Positions 22,604 through 30,700 of a DNA stretch of 32,112 bases are shown in pieces; the first letter of the stretch is position 1; every line of letters begins with the position of its first letter. The translations under genes and the position numbers were made by a program. The notes beneath the pieces are model-generated. The model worked only from the letters and a program-made list of their open reading frames with translations. It ran no database searches and was not told where the DNA came from. The stretch covers positions 1-32,112 of the forward strand of contig DATHTK010000053.1 of assembly GCA_035463295.1 (NCBI GenBank), written 5' to 3'. This DNA comes from DATHTK01 sp035463295 (lineage in GTDB: Bacteria; Actinomycetota; Rubrobacteria; Rubrobacterales; Rubrobacteraceae).

Positions 22604-24144
22604 GGGCGCCTCCACTCCCGCCCGTCGCGTCCGAGGAGCTCGTCGGCCTCGTCGGGGCCCCAGGTGCCGGCGGGGTAGGAGGGTATCTCCCCGCTGCCGG
22701 ACCAGGCGCGCATTACGGGCTGGAGGATCTCCCACGCGCCCTCGGCCTCGTCCGCCCGGATAAAGAGCGTCGGATCGCCGAGCATCAGGTCCAGTAGGAG
22801 ACGCTGGTAGGCGTCGGGAGCTTCCTCCAGAAAGGCGGTGCCGTAGAGGAGGTCCATGTTCACCGAGCTCACTTCGAAACCCGCGCCGGGGACCTTCGCT
22901 CCGATCTTCAGCGAAATCCCCTCCTCCGGCTGGATGCGCACGACGAGCACGTTCGGCTCGAGCCCCGCCGTCTCGCCGTGGGCGAAGGGCGTGTGCGGTG
23001 TGGGCTTGAACTGAATGGCGATCTCCGTGGCCTTCTTCGGCAACCGCTTGCCGGCGCGGATGTAGAACGGCACCCCCGCCCAACGCCAGTTGTCCACGAA
23101 GACCTTGAGCGCGACGTAGGTCTCGGTGCAGGAGTCGGGGGCGACGTCCTCCTCTTCACGATACTCACTGACCTCCTCGCCGAAGACCCATCCTCGCTCG
23201 TACTGGCCGCGCACGGCGTGGAGGTCCACCTCGTCCTCGGAGACCGGCCGGACGGCTTTCAAGACCTTCACCTTCTCCTCGCGCACCGACTCGGCGTCGA
23301 AGGTCACCGGCGGCTCCATCGCCGTCAGGCAGAGGACCTGCATCACGTGATTCTGGACGATGTCGCGTAAAGCTCCCGCCTCCTCGTAGAAGGCGCCGCG
23401 GGTGCCGACGCCGATGTCCTCGGCGACGGTGATCTGGACGTGGTCGACGTAGTGCTGGTTCCAGATCGGCTCGAAGATTCCATTCGAGAACCTCAGAGCC
23501 AGGATGTTCTGCACCGTGTCCTTGCCCAGGTAGTGGTCGATGCGGTAGATCTGGTGCTCCTCGAAAAAGCGCTGGATGTCCTCGTTTAGCTCTCGGGCGC
23601 TCCCCAGGTCGCGCCCGAAGGGCTTCTCTACCACGAGGCGAGAGTAGGCGCCGTCTTCCTCCCTGTTCATCCCCGCCTCGCCGAGCCGCTCGACGATCGT
23701 CGAGAACAGCGAGGGTGAGGAGGAGAGGTAGAAGATGCGGTTCCCCTCGGTCCCGCGCTCGCGATCCAGCTCCCGCAGGAAGCCCTTGAGCTCCTCGTAG
23801 GTCTCGGCCTCCTTCGAGTCGCCGGGGAGGTAGAAGATGCCCCTGGAGAAAGACTCCCAGACGTCGCCCGAGACCTCGCCCGGGCGGTGCTCCTCCAGAG
23901 CGCCGCGCAACCTCTTGCGGAACTCCTCGTGGCTGAGCTCGCTGCGAGAGATCCCGACGACGGCGAACTCCATCGGCAGCCGCCGCTGGGCGGCCAGGTC
24001 GTAGAGGGCGGGAATGAGCTTGCGGCGCGTCAGGTCCCCGGAGGCCCCGAAGATGACCATCGCCCCCGGCTCCGGAACCCGCGGCAGCCGCTGCTCGTCG
24101 TGGAGGATGTTCTTCAGGCCCTCGGCCTGCAAGCTATCAGCCAT
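22600..24144 (-). CDS. zwf: Glucose-6-phosphate 1-dehydrogenase
   Basis: 514 residues, the usual length. It oxidises glucose-6-phosphate to 6-phosphogluconolactone, making NADPH. The dinucleotide-binding GASGDLTRRK is at about 33-42, EKPFG at 173-177, and the substrate/catalytic motif RIDHYLGKD at 201-209. The C-terminal domain includes RAGKRLPKKATEIAI. ATG 24144 is the start, with no strong ribosome site. Its first 8 bp overlap the 3' end of the four-helix-bundle gene, so it may rely on translational coupling from there or on read-through from gnd. It overlaps opcA by 4 bp. Confidence 0.96.
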   Translation of the reverse strand: MADSLQAEGLKNILHDEQRLPRVPEPGAMVIFGASGDLTRRKLIPALYDLAAQRRLPMEFAVVGISRSELSHEEFRKRLRGALEEHRPGEVSGDVWESFSRGIFYLPGDSKEAETYEELKGFLRELDRERGTEGNRIFYLSSSPSLFSTIVERLGEAGMNREEDGAYSRLVVEKPFGRDLGSARELNEDIQRFFEEHQIYRIDHYLGKDTVQNILALRFSNGIFEPIWNQHYVDHVQITVAEDIGVGTRGAFYEEAGALRDIVQNHVMQVLCLTAMEPPVTFDAESVREEKVKVLKAVRPVSEDEVDLHAVRGQYERGWVFGEEVSEYREEEDVAPDSCTETYVALKVFVDNWRWAGVPFYIRAGKRLPKKATEIAIQFKPTPHTPFAHGETAGLEPNVLVVRIQPEEGISLKIGAKVPGAGFEVSSVNMDLLYGTAFLEEAPDAYQRLLLDLMLGDPTLFIRADEAEGAWEILQPVMRAWSGSGEIPSYPAGTWGPDEADELLGRDGREWRRP

Positions 24145-24460
24145 CAGCTTTCAGTCTCTGGCTGAACGCCGTGAGCATGGGTTTCACTTCGGTCACCTCT
24201 CCGGTTGGCTCTCTATACTCCGCAGTCTCGAGTAAGTTCAGGTCGTGCGCGAAAGGAAGATGGTACTCGAGCTCGCTGTCCGAATCCGATGCGATGCCGA
24301 GAGAGCGTGCTAGCTCGACGTCACCGATTCCGCCGCAGCGTTCGGCTGTGTTCGCCGGGATGGAAGAGCATGGACGTCGGATCTGGCTCGTCAGCCCGTA
24401 CCGATCTTCGGGCGGAAACGTCGCGGTGGCCTTACAGGCTGCCAGGGTCGAGCCGAGCAC
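24137..24460 (-). pseudogene. Four-helix-bundle protein (23S rRNA intervening-sequence protein family), probably decayed
   Basis: 107 codons from GTG 24460. The sequence FPPEDRYGLTSQIRR, SIPANTAERCGG, ARSLGIASDSDSELEYHL and AHDLNLL matches the S23/four-helix-bundle family (often RxP..YGLTSQLRRAAxSIPANIAEG). Several conserved positions differ (IAEG to TAER, RRAA to RRPC). The expected N-terminal block resembling M-R-x-F-x-x-L-x-V-W is absent in frame, but an ATG near 24473 in another frame begins something similar (MRTSSARLD), which suggests a frameshift. The protein's role is unknown; members also lie inside 23S rRNA intervening sequences. It is inserted between gnd and zwf, running into the zwf start. 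Confidence 0.65.
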
Positions 24461-24494
24461 TTGACGTCCTCATTCGCTGTGAACCGATCGCCAC

Positions 24495-25412
24495 CTACTT
24501 CTCGCTCTCCGTTGCGGCCTCCTTGATCGCGTGCCCGCCGAACTCGCCGCGCAGCGCGGCGATGACCTTCATGGCGAAGGAGTCGTCCTGACGGGAGGCG
24601 AACCGGGCGAAGAGCGAACCGGCGATGACATTGACCGGCACGTCCTCCTCTATGGCTTCCAGCACCGTCCAGCGGCCCTCGCCGGAGTCCTCGACGTAGC
24701 CCCGGACGCTGTCGAGGTTCGCGTCCTTCTCGAAGGCCCTCTCGGCGAGCTCCAGCAGCCAGCTCCTGACGACGCTCCCCTGGTTCCACAGGCTGGAGAG
24801 CGCCCGCAGGTCGTAGTCGTAGCGGGACTTCTCCAGGATCTCGAACCCCTCGGCGTAGGCCTGGAGCATCCCGTACTCGACCCCGTTGTGGACCATCTTT
24901 GCGAAGTGACCGGCCCCCGCATCGCCGAGATAGGCGTATCCCTTCTGCGGCGCGAGCGTCTCGAAGGCCGGCTCGGCGTGCTCGAAGGCGTCGGCGTCGC
25001 CCCCTATCATGGTGCAGTAACCGACGTCGTAGCCCCAGATGCCCCCCGACACCCCCGCGTCGAGCCAGCGCATCCCGGCGCCCCGGACCTTCTCCGCACG
25101 CCTTATGGAGTCCCGGAAGTACGAGTTCGCCCCGTCGACGATGATGTCGCCCTCGTCGGCCAGCTCGATGAAATCGTCTATCATCTCGTCGGTGATCTCC
25201 CCGGCCGGGAGCATCGACCACAGGACGCGCGGGGACTCCTGCTTCTCGACGAACTCCTCCACCGAGTAAGCGCCCTCCGCACCCGCTTCGACCGCCTCGT
25301 CGACTTTCCCGGGGGAGCGGTTGCCGGCGATGACGCGGTGGCCGCCCTTGTCCACGAGCCGGCGGACCATGTTGAAGCCCATCCGGCCCATGCCGTAGAT
25401 GCCGATGTTCAT
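24495..25412 (-). CDS. gnd: 6-phosphogluconate dehydrogenase, decarboxylating (short form)
   Basis: 305 residues of the short YqeC/GndA-type class, shorter than the roughly 470-residue enteric enzyme. It converts 6-phosphogluconate to ribulose-5-phosphate, CO2 and NAD(P)H. IGIYGMGRMGFNM is the Rossmann loop; VDGANSYFRDS, DAGVSGGIWG and the catalytic lysine/asparagine segment GAGHFAKMVHNGVEYGM follow. A C-terminal helical domain completes it. ATG 25412 is preceded by GAGGGAGGAG. It lies 62 bp behind tal in the pentose-phosphate gene run. Confidence 0.94.
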   Translation of the reverse strand: MNIGIYGMGRMGFNMVRRLVDKGGHRVIAGNRSPGKVDEAVEAGAEGAYSVEEFVEKQESPRVLWSMLPAGEITDEMIDDFIELADEGDIIVDGANSYFRDSIRRAEKVRGAGMRWLDAGVSGGIWGYDVGYCTMIGGDADAFEHAEPAFETLAPQKGYAYLGDAGAGHFAKMVHNGVEYGMLQAYAEGFEILEKSRYDYDLRALSSLWNQGSVVRSWLLELAERAFEKDANLDSVRGYVEDSGEGRWTVLEAIEEDVPVNVIAGSLFARFASRQDDSFAMKVIAALRGEFGGHAIKEAATESEK

Positions 25413-25474
25413 GTCGCTCCTCCCTCTGGTCGTCGCCAGGTATCAGGGCTCGGGTCTCAGGCAAATCCTGACGT

Positions 25475-26569
25475 CTAGCTTACGAGCTGCCGGCCCTTGC
25501 TCCTTATCTCTTCGAGCATCTCGTTGAACGGGTCGGCGAACTTCTCGATACCCTCCTTCTCCAGCACGTCGGTGACGTCCTCGTAGTCGAGGCCCGCCGC
25601 GCGTAGACGGTCCAGGAGTCGTGCCGCCTCCTCCACGCCCTCGGTGAGCGTCGTCTCTATGTCACCGTGGTCCATGACCGCCTCGATGGTCTTCTTGGGC
25701 ATGGTGTTGACCGTCTCGGGGCCGACGAGGTTGTCCACGTAGATGGTGTCCGGGTATTCGGGGTTCTTGGTGGAGGTCGAGGCCCACAGGAGACGCTGGC
25801 GGTTGGCGCCCTTCTCCTCCAGGGAGCGCCAGCGGGAGCCGCCGAAGATCTGGCCGTAGGCCCGATAGGCGAGCTTGGCGTTGGCCGTGGCGAGCCGACC
25901 CTTGAGGTCTTCCTGGCCGAGCTCGTCGAGCCGCTTGTCGGCCTCGGTGTCTATGCGGGAGACGAAGAAGCTTGCCACCGAACGCACGCCGGAGGGGTCG
26001 CCGCCGCTCTCGACGAGGCGCTCGATGCCGCGGATGTAGGCGCGGGCGACCTCGCGGTAGCGTTCGAGGGAGAAGATCAGGGTGACGTTTATGGACTTGC
26101 CGCGCGATATCATCTCCTCTATCGCCACGAGACCCGGCAACGTCGCGGGTATCTTGACGAAGAGGTTGGGCCTGTCGACCAACGCGTGCAAGCGCGTGGC
26201 TTCCTCGATCGTGGCCTCCGCATCGTAGGCGATGTCCGGCTGGACCTCCAGGGAGATAAAGCCATCCTGGCCGCCGGTCTCCTCGTAGACCGGCCCGAAG
26301 ATGTCGCAGGCGTCCCGGATGTCGTCGCGGGCTATCCGCCAGAAGATCTCCTTCGGATCGTCCTCGCTGCGAGTGAGCTCCGCCAGCTGGTCGTCGTAGA
26401 GCTCGGAACCTGCGATGGCCTTCTGGAAGATGGCCGGGTTCGAGGTGACGCCCACGATCCCGTCCTCGATCATGTCCTTGAGGCCGCCGTTTCTTATGTC
26501 CTCGCGCGAGAGCTCGTCCACCCAGGGCGCCTGCCCCAGCTCCCGCATCTTCCCAAGTTTCTCGTTCAC
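25475..26569 (-). CDS. tal: Transaldolase
   Basis: 364 residues of the actinobacterial/cyanobacterial transaldolase class. It moves dihydroxyacetone units between sedoheptulose-7-phosphate and glyceraldehyde-3-phosphate. GIVGVTSNPAIFQKAI, the Schiff-base lysine segment NLFVKIPATLPG, INVTLIFSLERY, and the ASTSTKNPEYPDTIYV phosphate-binding motif are visible. GTG 26569 (GGGAGGT just upstream) is preferred to GTG 26590 because homology starts at NEKLGKMRELGQ. It lies 101 bp behind tkt and is probably co-transcribed. Confidence 0.95.
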   Translation of the reverse strand: MNEKLGKMRELGQAPWVDELSREDIRNGGLKDMIEDGIVGVTSNPAIFQKAIAGSELYDDQLAELTRSEDDPKEIFWRIARDDIRDACDIFGPVYEETGGQDGFISLEVQPDIAYDAEATIEEATRLHALVDRPNLFVKIPATLPGLVAIEEMISRGKSINVTLIFSLERYREVARAYIRGIERLVESGGDPSGVRSVASFFVSRIDTEADKRLDELGQEDLKGRLATANAKLAYRAYGQIFGGSRWRSLEEKGANRQRLLWASTSTKNPEYPDTIYVDNLVGPETVNTMPKKTIEAVMDHGDIETTLTEGVEEAARLLDRLRAAGLDYEDVTDVLEKEGIEKFADPFNEMLEEIRSKGRQLVS

Positions 26570-26670
26570 GCTACCTCCCGAACTACCCACCGCTGGACCG
26601 TTCTCTCAGTCAAACCCGCGTACCGCCGGACCGGGGCGAGAGGCCACGGTCGATGCGAGGCTCGCGGGCA

Positions 26671-28542
26671 TCACCCCCCTGCGAGCTCGCGCGCGGCCCG
26701 GGCTATGTGATCCGCGCTGATACCGGCGGCATCCAAGAGCTCGTCCGGCGCGCCCGAACCGGGCATGCTCCTCACGGCGAGGTGCCTGAAGCTCAGGTCG
26801 CTGGTCAACCGGTCCCCCGCAAGAGCGGAGAGGGTGGCCTCGCCCAGACCGCCCTCCGGCCAGTGGTCCTCGACGACGACGACCCTGCCGCCGGTGGCGA
26901 CGGCGGCCTCACGTATAGTCCGGGCGTCTATGGGCTTCACGGAGTAGGCGTCTATGAGGCGGACGCCTATACCGTCGTTCTCTAGCTCCTCGGCGGCCTC
27001 GAGCGCCTCGTGGACGGTGATGCCCATAGCGACGACCGTAACCGCGTCGTCGTCCGAGGAGCGGAGGACCTTGCTGCCGCCGATCGGGAACTCCTCGTCG
27101 GGGCCGTAGATCACGGGCGTCTTCGAGCGCAGCGTCCTGATGAAGTTGATGCCCTCCAGGTCGGCCATCTGGGCGACGAGCTTTGCGGTCTGGTTGGCGT
27201 CGGAGGGGTGGAGCACCGTGCTGCTGTGGACGGCGCGCATCATCGCGATGTCCTCCAGCGCCATCTGGGAGGGGCCGTCCTCGCCGATGGAGACGCCGGC
27301 GTGCGACCCTGAGAGGCGGATGTTGGCGCCGCTTATGGCGGCCATCCTTATGAAGTCGTAGGCGCGGGTGAGGAAGGCGGCGAAGCTGGAAGCGAAGGGC
27401 ACGTAACCGCGCACCTGCAACCCCACCGCCGCGGCGATCATCTGCTGCTCGGCGATGAACATCTCGAAGTAGCGGTCGGGGTGCGCCTCCGCGAACTCCT
27501 CGGAATGGGTGGAGTTGCTCACCTCGCCGTCTAGAGCTACGACGTCCTGGCGGGCGCCAAGAGCCTTTAGCGCGTCGCCGTAGGCTTTGCGGGTCGCGGC
27601 GGTCTCGCCCACCTCGTAGGTAGGAAGCTCGACGCTACCGGTGGAGCCGGGGGTTCGGGAGCCGTCGCGGCCTTCGGGCTTTGGCACCTCGACGACGAGG
27701 TTCTTCTCGCCGCCGAGTTCCTGTATAGCCTCGTCGTAGCGCTCCTCGGCGACCGGCTTGCCGTGGAAGCCACCCTGGTCTTCGAGAAAGGAGACACCGC
27801 GCCCCTTTCTCGTCCTGGCGATGACGAGGGACGGTGTGCCCGTATGGTCCAGGGCCTCGGCGTAGGCGCGGTCTATCTCGTCGGGGTCGTGGCCGTCTAT
27901 CTGGATCGCATGCCACCCGAAGGCCTCAGCCCTTCTGGCGTAGGCGTCGCCGTTCCAGCCGTCCATCGTCTCCCGCGTCTGGCCGAGCCGGTTCATATCG
28001 AGGATGGCGATGAGATTGTCCAGCTCGTAGAAGGAGGCGTGCTGGATGGCCTCCCACATCGAGCCCTCCGCCATCTCTGAGTCGCCGCACAGCACCCAGA
28101 CCCGGTAGGGGATGCCGTCGAGCTTCTTGCCGGCGAGCGCCACCCCAACGCCTATGGGCAGTCCCTGCCCGAGAGAGCCGGTCGCCACGTCCACCCAAGG
28201 TATGGCCGGGGTGGGATGCCCCTGCAAGCGGCTCTCGAACTCCCTGAAAGAGAGGAGCTCCTCGTCGGAGATAGCCCCGGCGGCCTTGTATATCGAGTAC
28301 AGCAGCGGGGACGCGTGGCCCTTCGAGAAGATCAGGTGGTCGTTCACCGGGGCGTCAGGGTTACCGAAGTCGTAGCGAAGGTATTTGCTCATTAGCACGG
28401 CCATGAGCTCCGCCGCCGACATGCTGGATGTCGGGTGGCCGGAGCCCGCGGCCCCGCTCGCCCGGATGGAGTCCACCCTGAGCTGCTGCGCCAGCTCGTG
28501 CCACTGCTCGGTCCCGAGGGTCTCGCCTCTTGTCTGCGTCAC
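26671..28542 (-). CDS. tkt: Transketolase
   Basis: 623 residues. This thiamine-diphosphate enzyme moves two-carbon ketol units in the non-oxidative pentose phosphate pathway. Motifs are GSGHPTSSMSAAE (33-45), SKGHASPLLY (about 73-82), the ThDP/Mg motif GDSEMAEGSMWEA running to the conserved Asn at 184, and in the pyrimidine domain FIAEQQMIAAAVGL and SHAGVSIGEDGPSQMALED. The length is closer to the animal-like short transketolases than to the roughly 660-residue E. coli type. GTG 28542 is preceded by GTAGGAGG. It is the first gene of the pentose-phosphate block; no clear promoter was found in the gap upstream. Confidence 0.96.
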   Translation of the reverse strand: MTQTRGETLGTEQWHELAQQLRVDSIRASGAAGSGHPTSSMSAAELMAVLMSKYLRYDFGNPDAPVNDHLIFSKGHASPLLYSIYKAAGAISDEELLSFREFESRLQGHPTPAIPWVDVATGSLGQGLPIGVGVALAGKKLDGIPYRVWVLCGDSEMAEGSMWEAIQHASFYELDNLIAILDMNRLGQTRETMDGWNGDAYARRAEAFGWHAIQIDGHDPDEIDRAYAEALDHTGTPSLVIARTRKGRGVSFLEDQGGFHGKPVAEERYDEAIQELGGEKNLVVEVPKPEGRDGSRTPGSTGSVELPTYEVGETAATRKAYGDALKALGARQDVVALDGEVSNSTHSEEFAEAHPDRYFEMFIAEQQMIAAAVGLQVRGYVPFASSFAAFLTRAYDFIRMAAISGANIRLSGSHAGVSIGEDGPSQMALEDIAMMRAVHSSTVLHPSDANQTAKLVAQMADLEGINFIRTLRSKTPVIYGPDEEFPIGGSKVLRSSDDDAVTVVAMGITVHEALEAAEELENDGIGVRLIDAYSVKPIDARTIREAAVATGGRVVVVEDHWPEGGLGEATLSALAGDRLTSDLSFRHLAVRSMPGSGAPDELLDAAGISADHIARAARELAGG

Positions 28543-29099
28543 TCTGCCAACCTCCTACTTGCGGCCCTGAGCTCCTTGTCTAGCGAATAGATTACTCCTT
28601 CCCCGCTCGGTCTCGCTCACAAACCACTACGAGCCCCGGCGCACCGGTGCCCCCGCCGGCGAGCTTGCCGAAGCTGTCCCCGCGATGGTCCGATGCGCTA
28701 TGAAGGCGGCGTACCGGGTCGGTGGTCCACCGCCTCGACGCTCTCCCGGAAGTTACATCTGGCACACGACGGCTGTATGGTCATGATGTGGTGCTACCCC
28801 CGAGGACAGCGCGACGAAGCGATCCGCGGTTAGCGGAACGTTTTCGCGCGTGCGACGGAGGCATCGATCACCGTACTCTTCGCCGAGCGCTCTGAACTCC
28901 TCGGTCGTGAAGCCGCCCTCTGCGCTCGGCTTCCTCGCCCCGGGCCGCGCGAGCCACACGGCTCTCTTGTCCGGGCTCCGTTCGCCGCCGATTCAGGTTG
29001 GTCGCAACGCTTTACGCCTCTTGACACCGTTGCTCACCCCTTGCGGGAGTTGAGGTGTCCATCGGCCGTCCCGGGGTGCTCGTCCGAACCGGACCCGGC
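28543..29099. other. 557-bp gap between ssb and tkt
   Basis: Apart from the HNH endonuclease remnant (28753-28959), no convincing gene, tRNA or repeat was seen. The part next to tkt (28543-28620) is AT-richer and should hold the tkt promoter, but no clear -35/-10 pair could be named. Confidence 0.5.
28753..28959 (-). pseudogene. HNH endonuclease remnant
   Basis: About 68 codons resemble the core of small phage/bacterial HNH endonucleases: AEGGFTTEEFRALGEEYGD, RCLRR, then VPLTADRFVALSSG in place of the usual LTxDHVVPLSRGG. The catalytic His-Val pair has become Arg-Phe, and one of the first zinc cysteines is lost (CLRR for CLxC). The expected second CxxCN motif is only found by shifting frame just before the stop (RCNFRE). 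No ribosome site or full-length start is visible. A decayed, probably once-mobile nuclease gene; the family call rests on pattern memory. Confidence 0.55.
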
Positions 29100-29564
29100 T
29101 TAAAAGACGGGCCTCTTGCGCTGGAGGTGAGCGAATGGAATATCGTCGAAGTCCTCTTCGTTGATCTCAACCTCATCGCGGCTACCGCCACGGCCGCGCC
29201 GGGACTGGGCCGCACCGGCGGGAGCACCGCCGCCACCGTCTGAGTCGGCCCGGCCACCGAGGAACTGGACGTTGTCGGCGACGACGTCCACTTTGGAGCG
29301 CTTGGAGCCGTCCTGGGCCTCCCAGGTTCGGTACTGGAGCCGGCCCTCCACCAGTATCGGGTCGCCCTTCTTCTTGTAGTTGGCTATCGTCTCGCCGAGC
29401 TCGCGCCACGCACTTATGTCGAAGAAGTCCACCTCTTCGTTCCTCGAACGCACCCGGTTTACAGCGAGCCCGAAGGAGCACACCGGGATCCCGTCGTTGG
29501 TGAAGCGTAACTCCGGATCTCTAGTTAGATTTCCCGCAAGTATCACGCGGTTGAAGCTGACCAT
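29100..29564 (-). CDS. ssb: Single-stranded DNA-binding protein with extended C-terminus
   Basis: 154 residues. The OB fold spans about 1-107: MVSFNRVILAGNLTRDPELR, then VCSFGLAVNR, VDFFDISAWRELGE, and GDPILVEGRLQYRTWE before the strand DVVADNVQFLG. It coats ssDNA in replication, repair and recombination. A Gly/Arg-rich linker leads to EEDFDDIPF, the acidic tip that recruits partner proteins. Normally F is the last residue, but here AHLQRKRPVF follows, hiding the tip behind a basic ending. ATG 29564 with GGAGG 6 bp upstream is the clear start. It is monocistronic with its own promoter, not beside rpsF/rpsR. Confidence 0.93.
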   Translation of the reverse strand: MVSFNRVILAGNLTRDPELRFTNDGIPVCSFGLAVNRVRSRNEEVDFFDISAWRELGETIANYKKKGDPILVEGRLQYRTWEAQDGSKRSKVDVVADNVQFLGGRADSDGGGGAPAGAAQSRRGRGGSRDEVEINEEDFDDIPFAHLQRKRPVF

Positions 29565-29596
29565 CTGCGTCCTCCTGTTCTCGGCCCTTTGCGCTA

Positions 29597-29624
29597 ACTT
29601 TACAGAAACATACTCGGTTCTCAA
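29597..29624 (-). promoter_or_regulatory. ssb promoter
   Basis: On the minus strand TTGAGA (29619-29624), a 16-bp spacer and TAAAGT (29597-29602) form a vegetative-type promoter. The -10 lies 33 bp ahead of the ssb ATG, in a locally AT-rich stretch. Confidence 0.55.
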
Positions 29625-29688
29625 GCGCCCAAACTTGAGTCGCACGAGCACATGACCACGACGGCGTTCGCGAGAGTGGTGGAATCGT

Positions 29689-30432
29689 CTAGCCGGGCTT
29701 CCTGGCCTCGACCACGCGCGCGGGCGGGAAGATGGTGAAGCGGACGGTCGAACGCCGCACGTCAGCGAGGCCGCAGGCGCGCAGCGTTCGCGCGTACTGG
29801 TCAGTGTACAGTACGTCTACGATGACCAGGTAACCGCCGGGCTTCAGGACACGCGCCAGCTCGCGCAGCGCTCGCTCCCGCTCTTCCCGGTCGTGGATAT
29901 TGTGCAGGACGAGGCTGGAGAGGACCACGTCGAAGGAGCCGTCCTCGAACGAGAGGTCGCGCAGGTCGCCGTCCAGGACCTCGACCCCCTCCTCGACCCC
30001 TTCGGCCCGCGCGTTCTCGAGCGTCGCCTGCGGGGCGTTGCCGGACTGGTCCTTCCTCTGCCAGATGTCCACCCCGACCGCCCTGCCCGCCGTCAGGCGT
30101 TTGGCGGCTCCGATCAGGAAGAGCCCGCGGCCGCAACCGGCGTCGAGCACCGCCTCGTCGCCGCGCCAGGGGAGGCCGTCCAGTATGCGGTCGCGTTCCC
30201 TGAGCTTGCCGACCTTGCTGCTCCGCACCATGAGCCCGGCGAAGCCGAGGCCGCAGAGGCCCCAGAGAATGCCCAGTACCAATACGCCCGCCGCGAGCGC
30301 CGGCCGCTCCGCCCGGAAGCCGTAGTAGAAGAAGAGGCCGAGGCCGAGCGAGGAGATGCCCGCAAAGACGAAGTTGCGCGCGAGCCCGGGCGCGTCTATG
30401 CCGTAGTTCGCCCCTTTTCGGCTCTCATCCAC
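29689..30432 (-). CDS. Membrane-anchored class I SAM-dependent methyltransferase
   Basis: 247 residues. Two hydrophobic helices in the first 70 residues (FVFAGISSLGLGLFFYYGF and ALAAGVLVLGILWGLCGLG) anchor a Rossmann-type methyltransferase domain. Motif I is AVLDAGCGRGLFLIG, motif II GVDIW, then DGDLRDLSFEDGSFDVVLSSLVLHNI and a VLKPGGYLVIVDV strand, placing it among UbiE/Methyltransf_11-like enzymes. The substrate is unknown; membrane location suggests a lipid or quinone. GTG 30432 is used, with no clear ribosome site. It begins 17 bp after the ComEC-type stub, so it may once have been cotranscribed with that gene. Confidence 0.85.
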   Translation of the reverse strand: MDESRKGANYGIDAPGLARNFVFAGISSLGLGLFFYYGFRAERPALAAGVLVLGILWGLCGLGFAGLMVRSSKVGKLRERDRILDGLPWRGDEAVLDAGCGRGLFLIGAAKRLTAGRAVGVDIWQRKDQSGNAPQATLENARAEGVEEGVEVLDGDLRDLSFEDGSFDVVLSSLVLHNIHDREERERALRELARVLKPGGYLVIVDVLYTDQYARTLRACGLADVRRSTVRFTIFPPARVVEARKPG

Positions 30433-30449
30433 AGGACGTCAGTTTACGT

Positions 30450-30689
30450 TCAGGGTCTGGTTACGGCCACCTCCACCTCCTCGTCTTTTATCGTCACGAT
30501 CACATCCCCGTCCTCATCGTTGCGAAACACTCTGGCGCCGGCGCGCCTGAGACGGTCGAGGGTCTCGGGGGTGGGATGGCCGTAGGTGTTCTCGGCGCCG
30601 ACCTGGATGACGGCTATCTTCGGCCGGAAACGACTCAGAAAGAGCGGGGTCGAGGATGTGCTCGAGCCGTGATGGGTAACTTTCAGCAC
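30450..30689 (-). pseudogene. ComEC/Rec2-type metallo-beta-lactamase domain, 3' stub
   Basis: 79 codons equal to the C-terminal end of ComEC or a related metallo-beta-lactamase fold protein: VLKVTHHGSSTSSTPLFLS with the HHGS metal motif, then KIAVIQVGAENTYGHPTPETLDRLRRAGARVFRNDEDG. Complete proteins of this type are several hundred residues long, with the remaining histidine motifs upstream. Here the frame is cut by a stop at 30699-30701, and the upstream DNA is the serine recombinase 3' end. The stub is therefore a severed gene, and it is unlikely to be translated usefully. Confidence 0.75.
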
Positions 30690-30700
30690 GATAAGGGATT
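30676..30700. other. Probable attachment-site junction (recombinase / comEC-like)
   Basis: ComEC-like coding similarity reaches the VLKV codons (30678-30689), while the recombinase frame ends at TGA 30683-30685 inside the same stretch. The recombinase's last residues (SSNPLSC) therefore appear to be encoded by or next to target DNA. This is where one end of an integrated element should lie. The other attachment site is outside the window, so the core dinucleotide cannot be defined. Confidence 0.5.
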
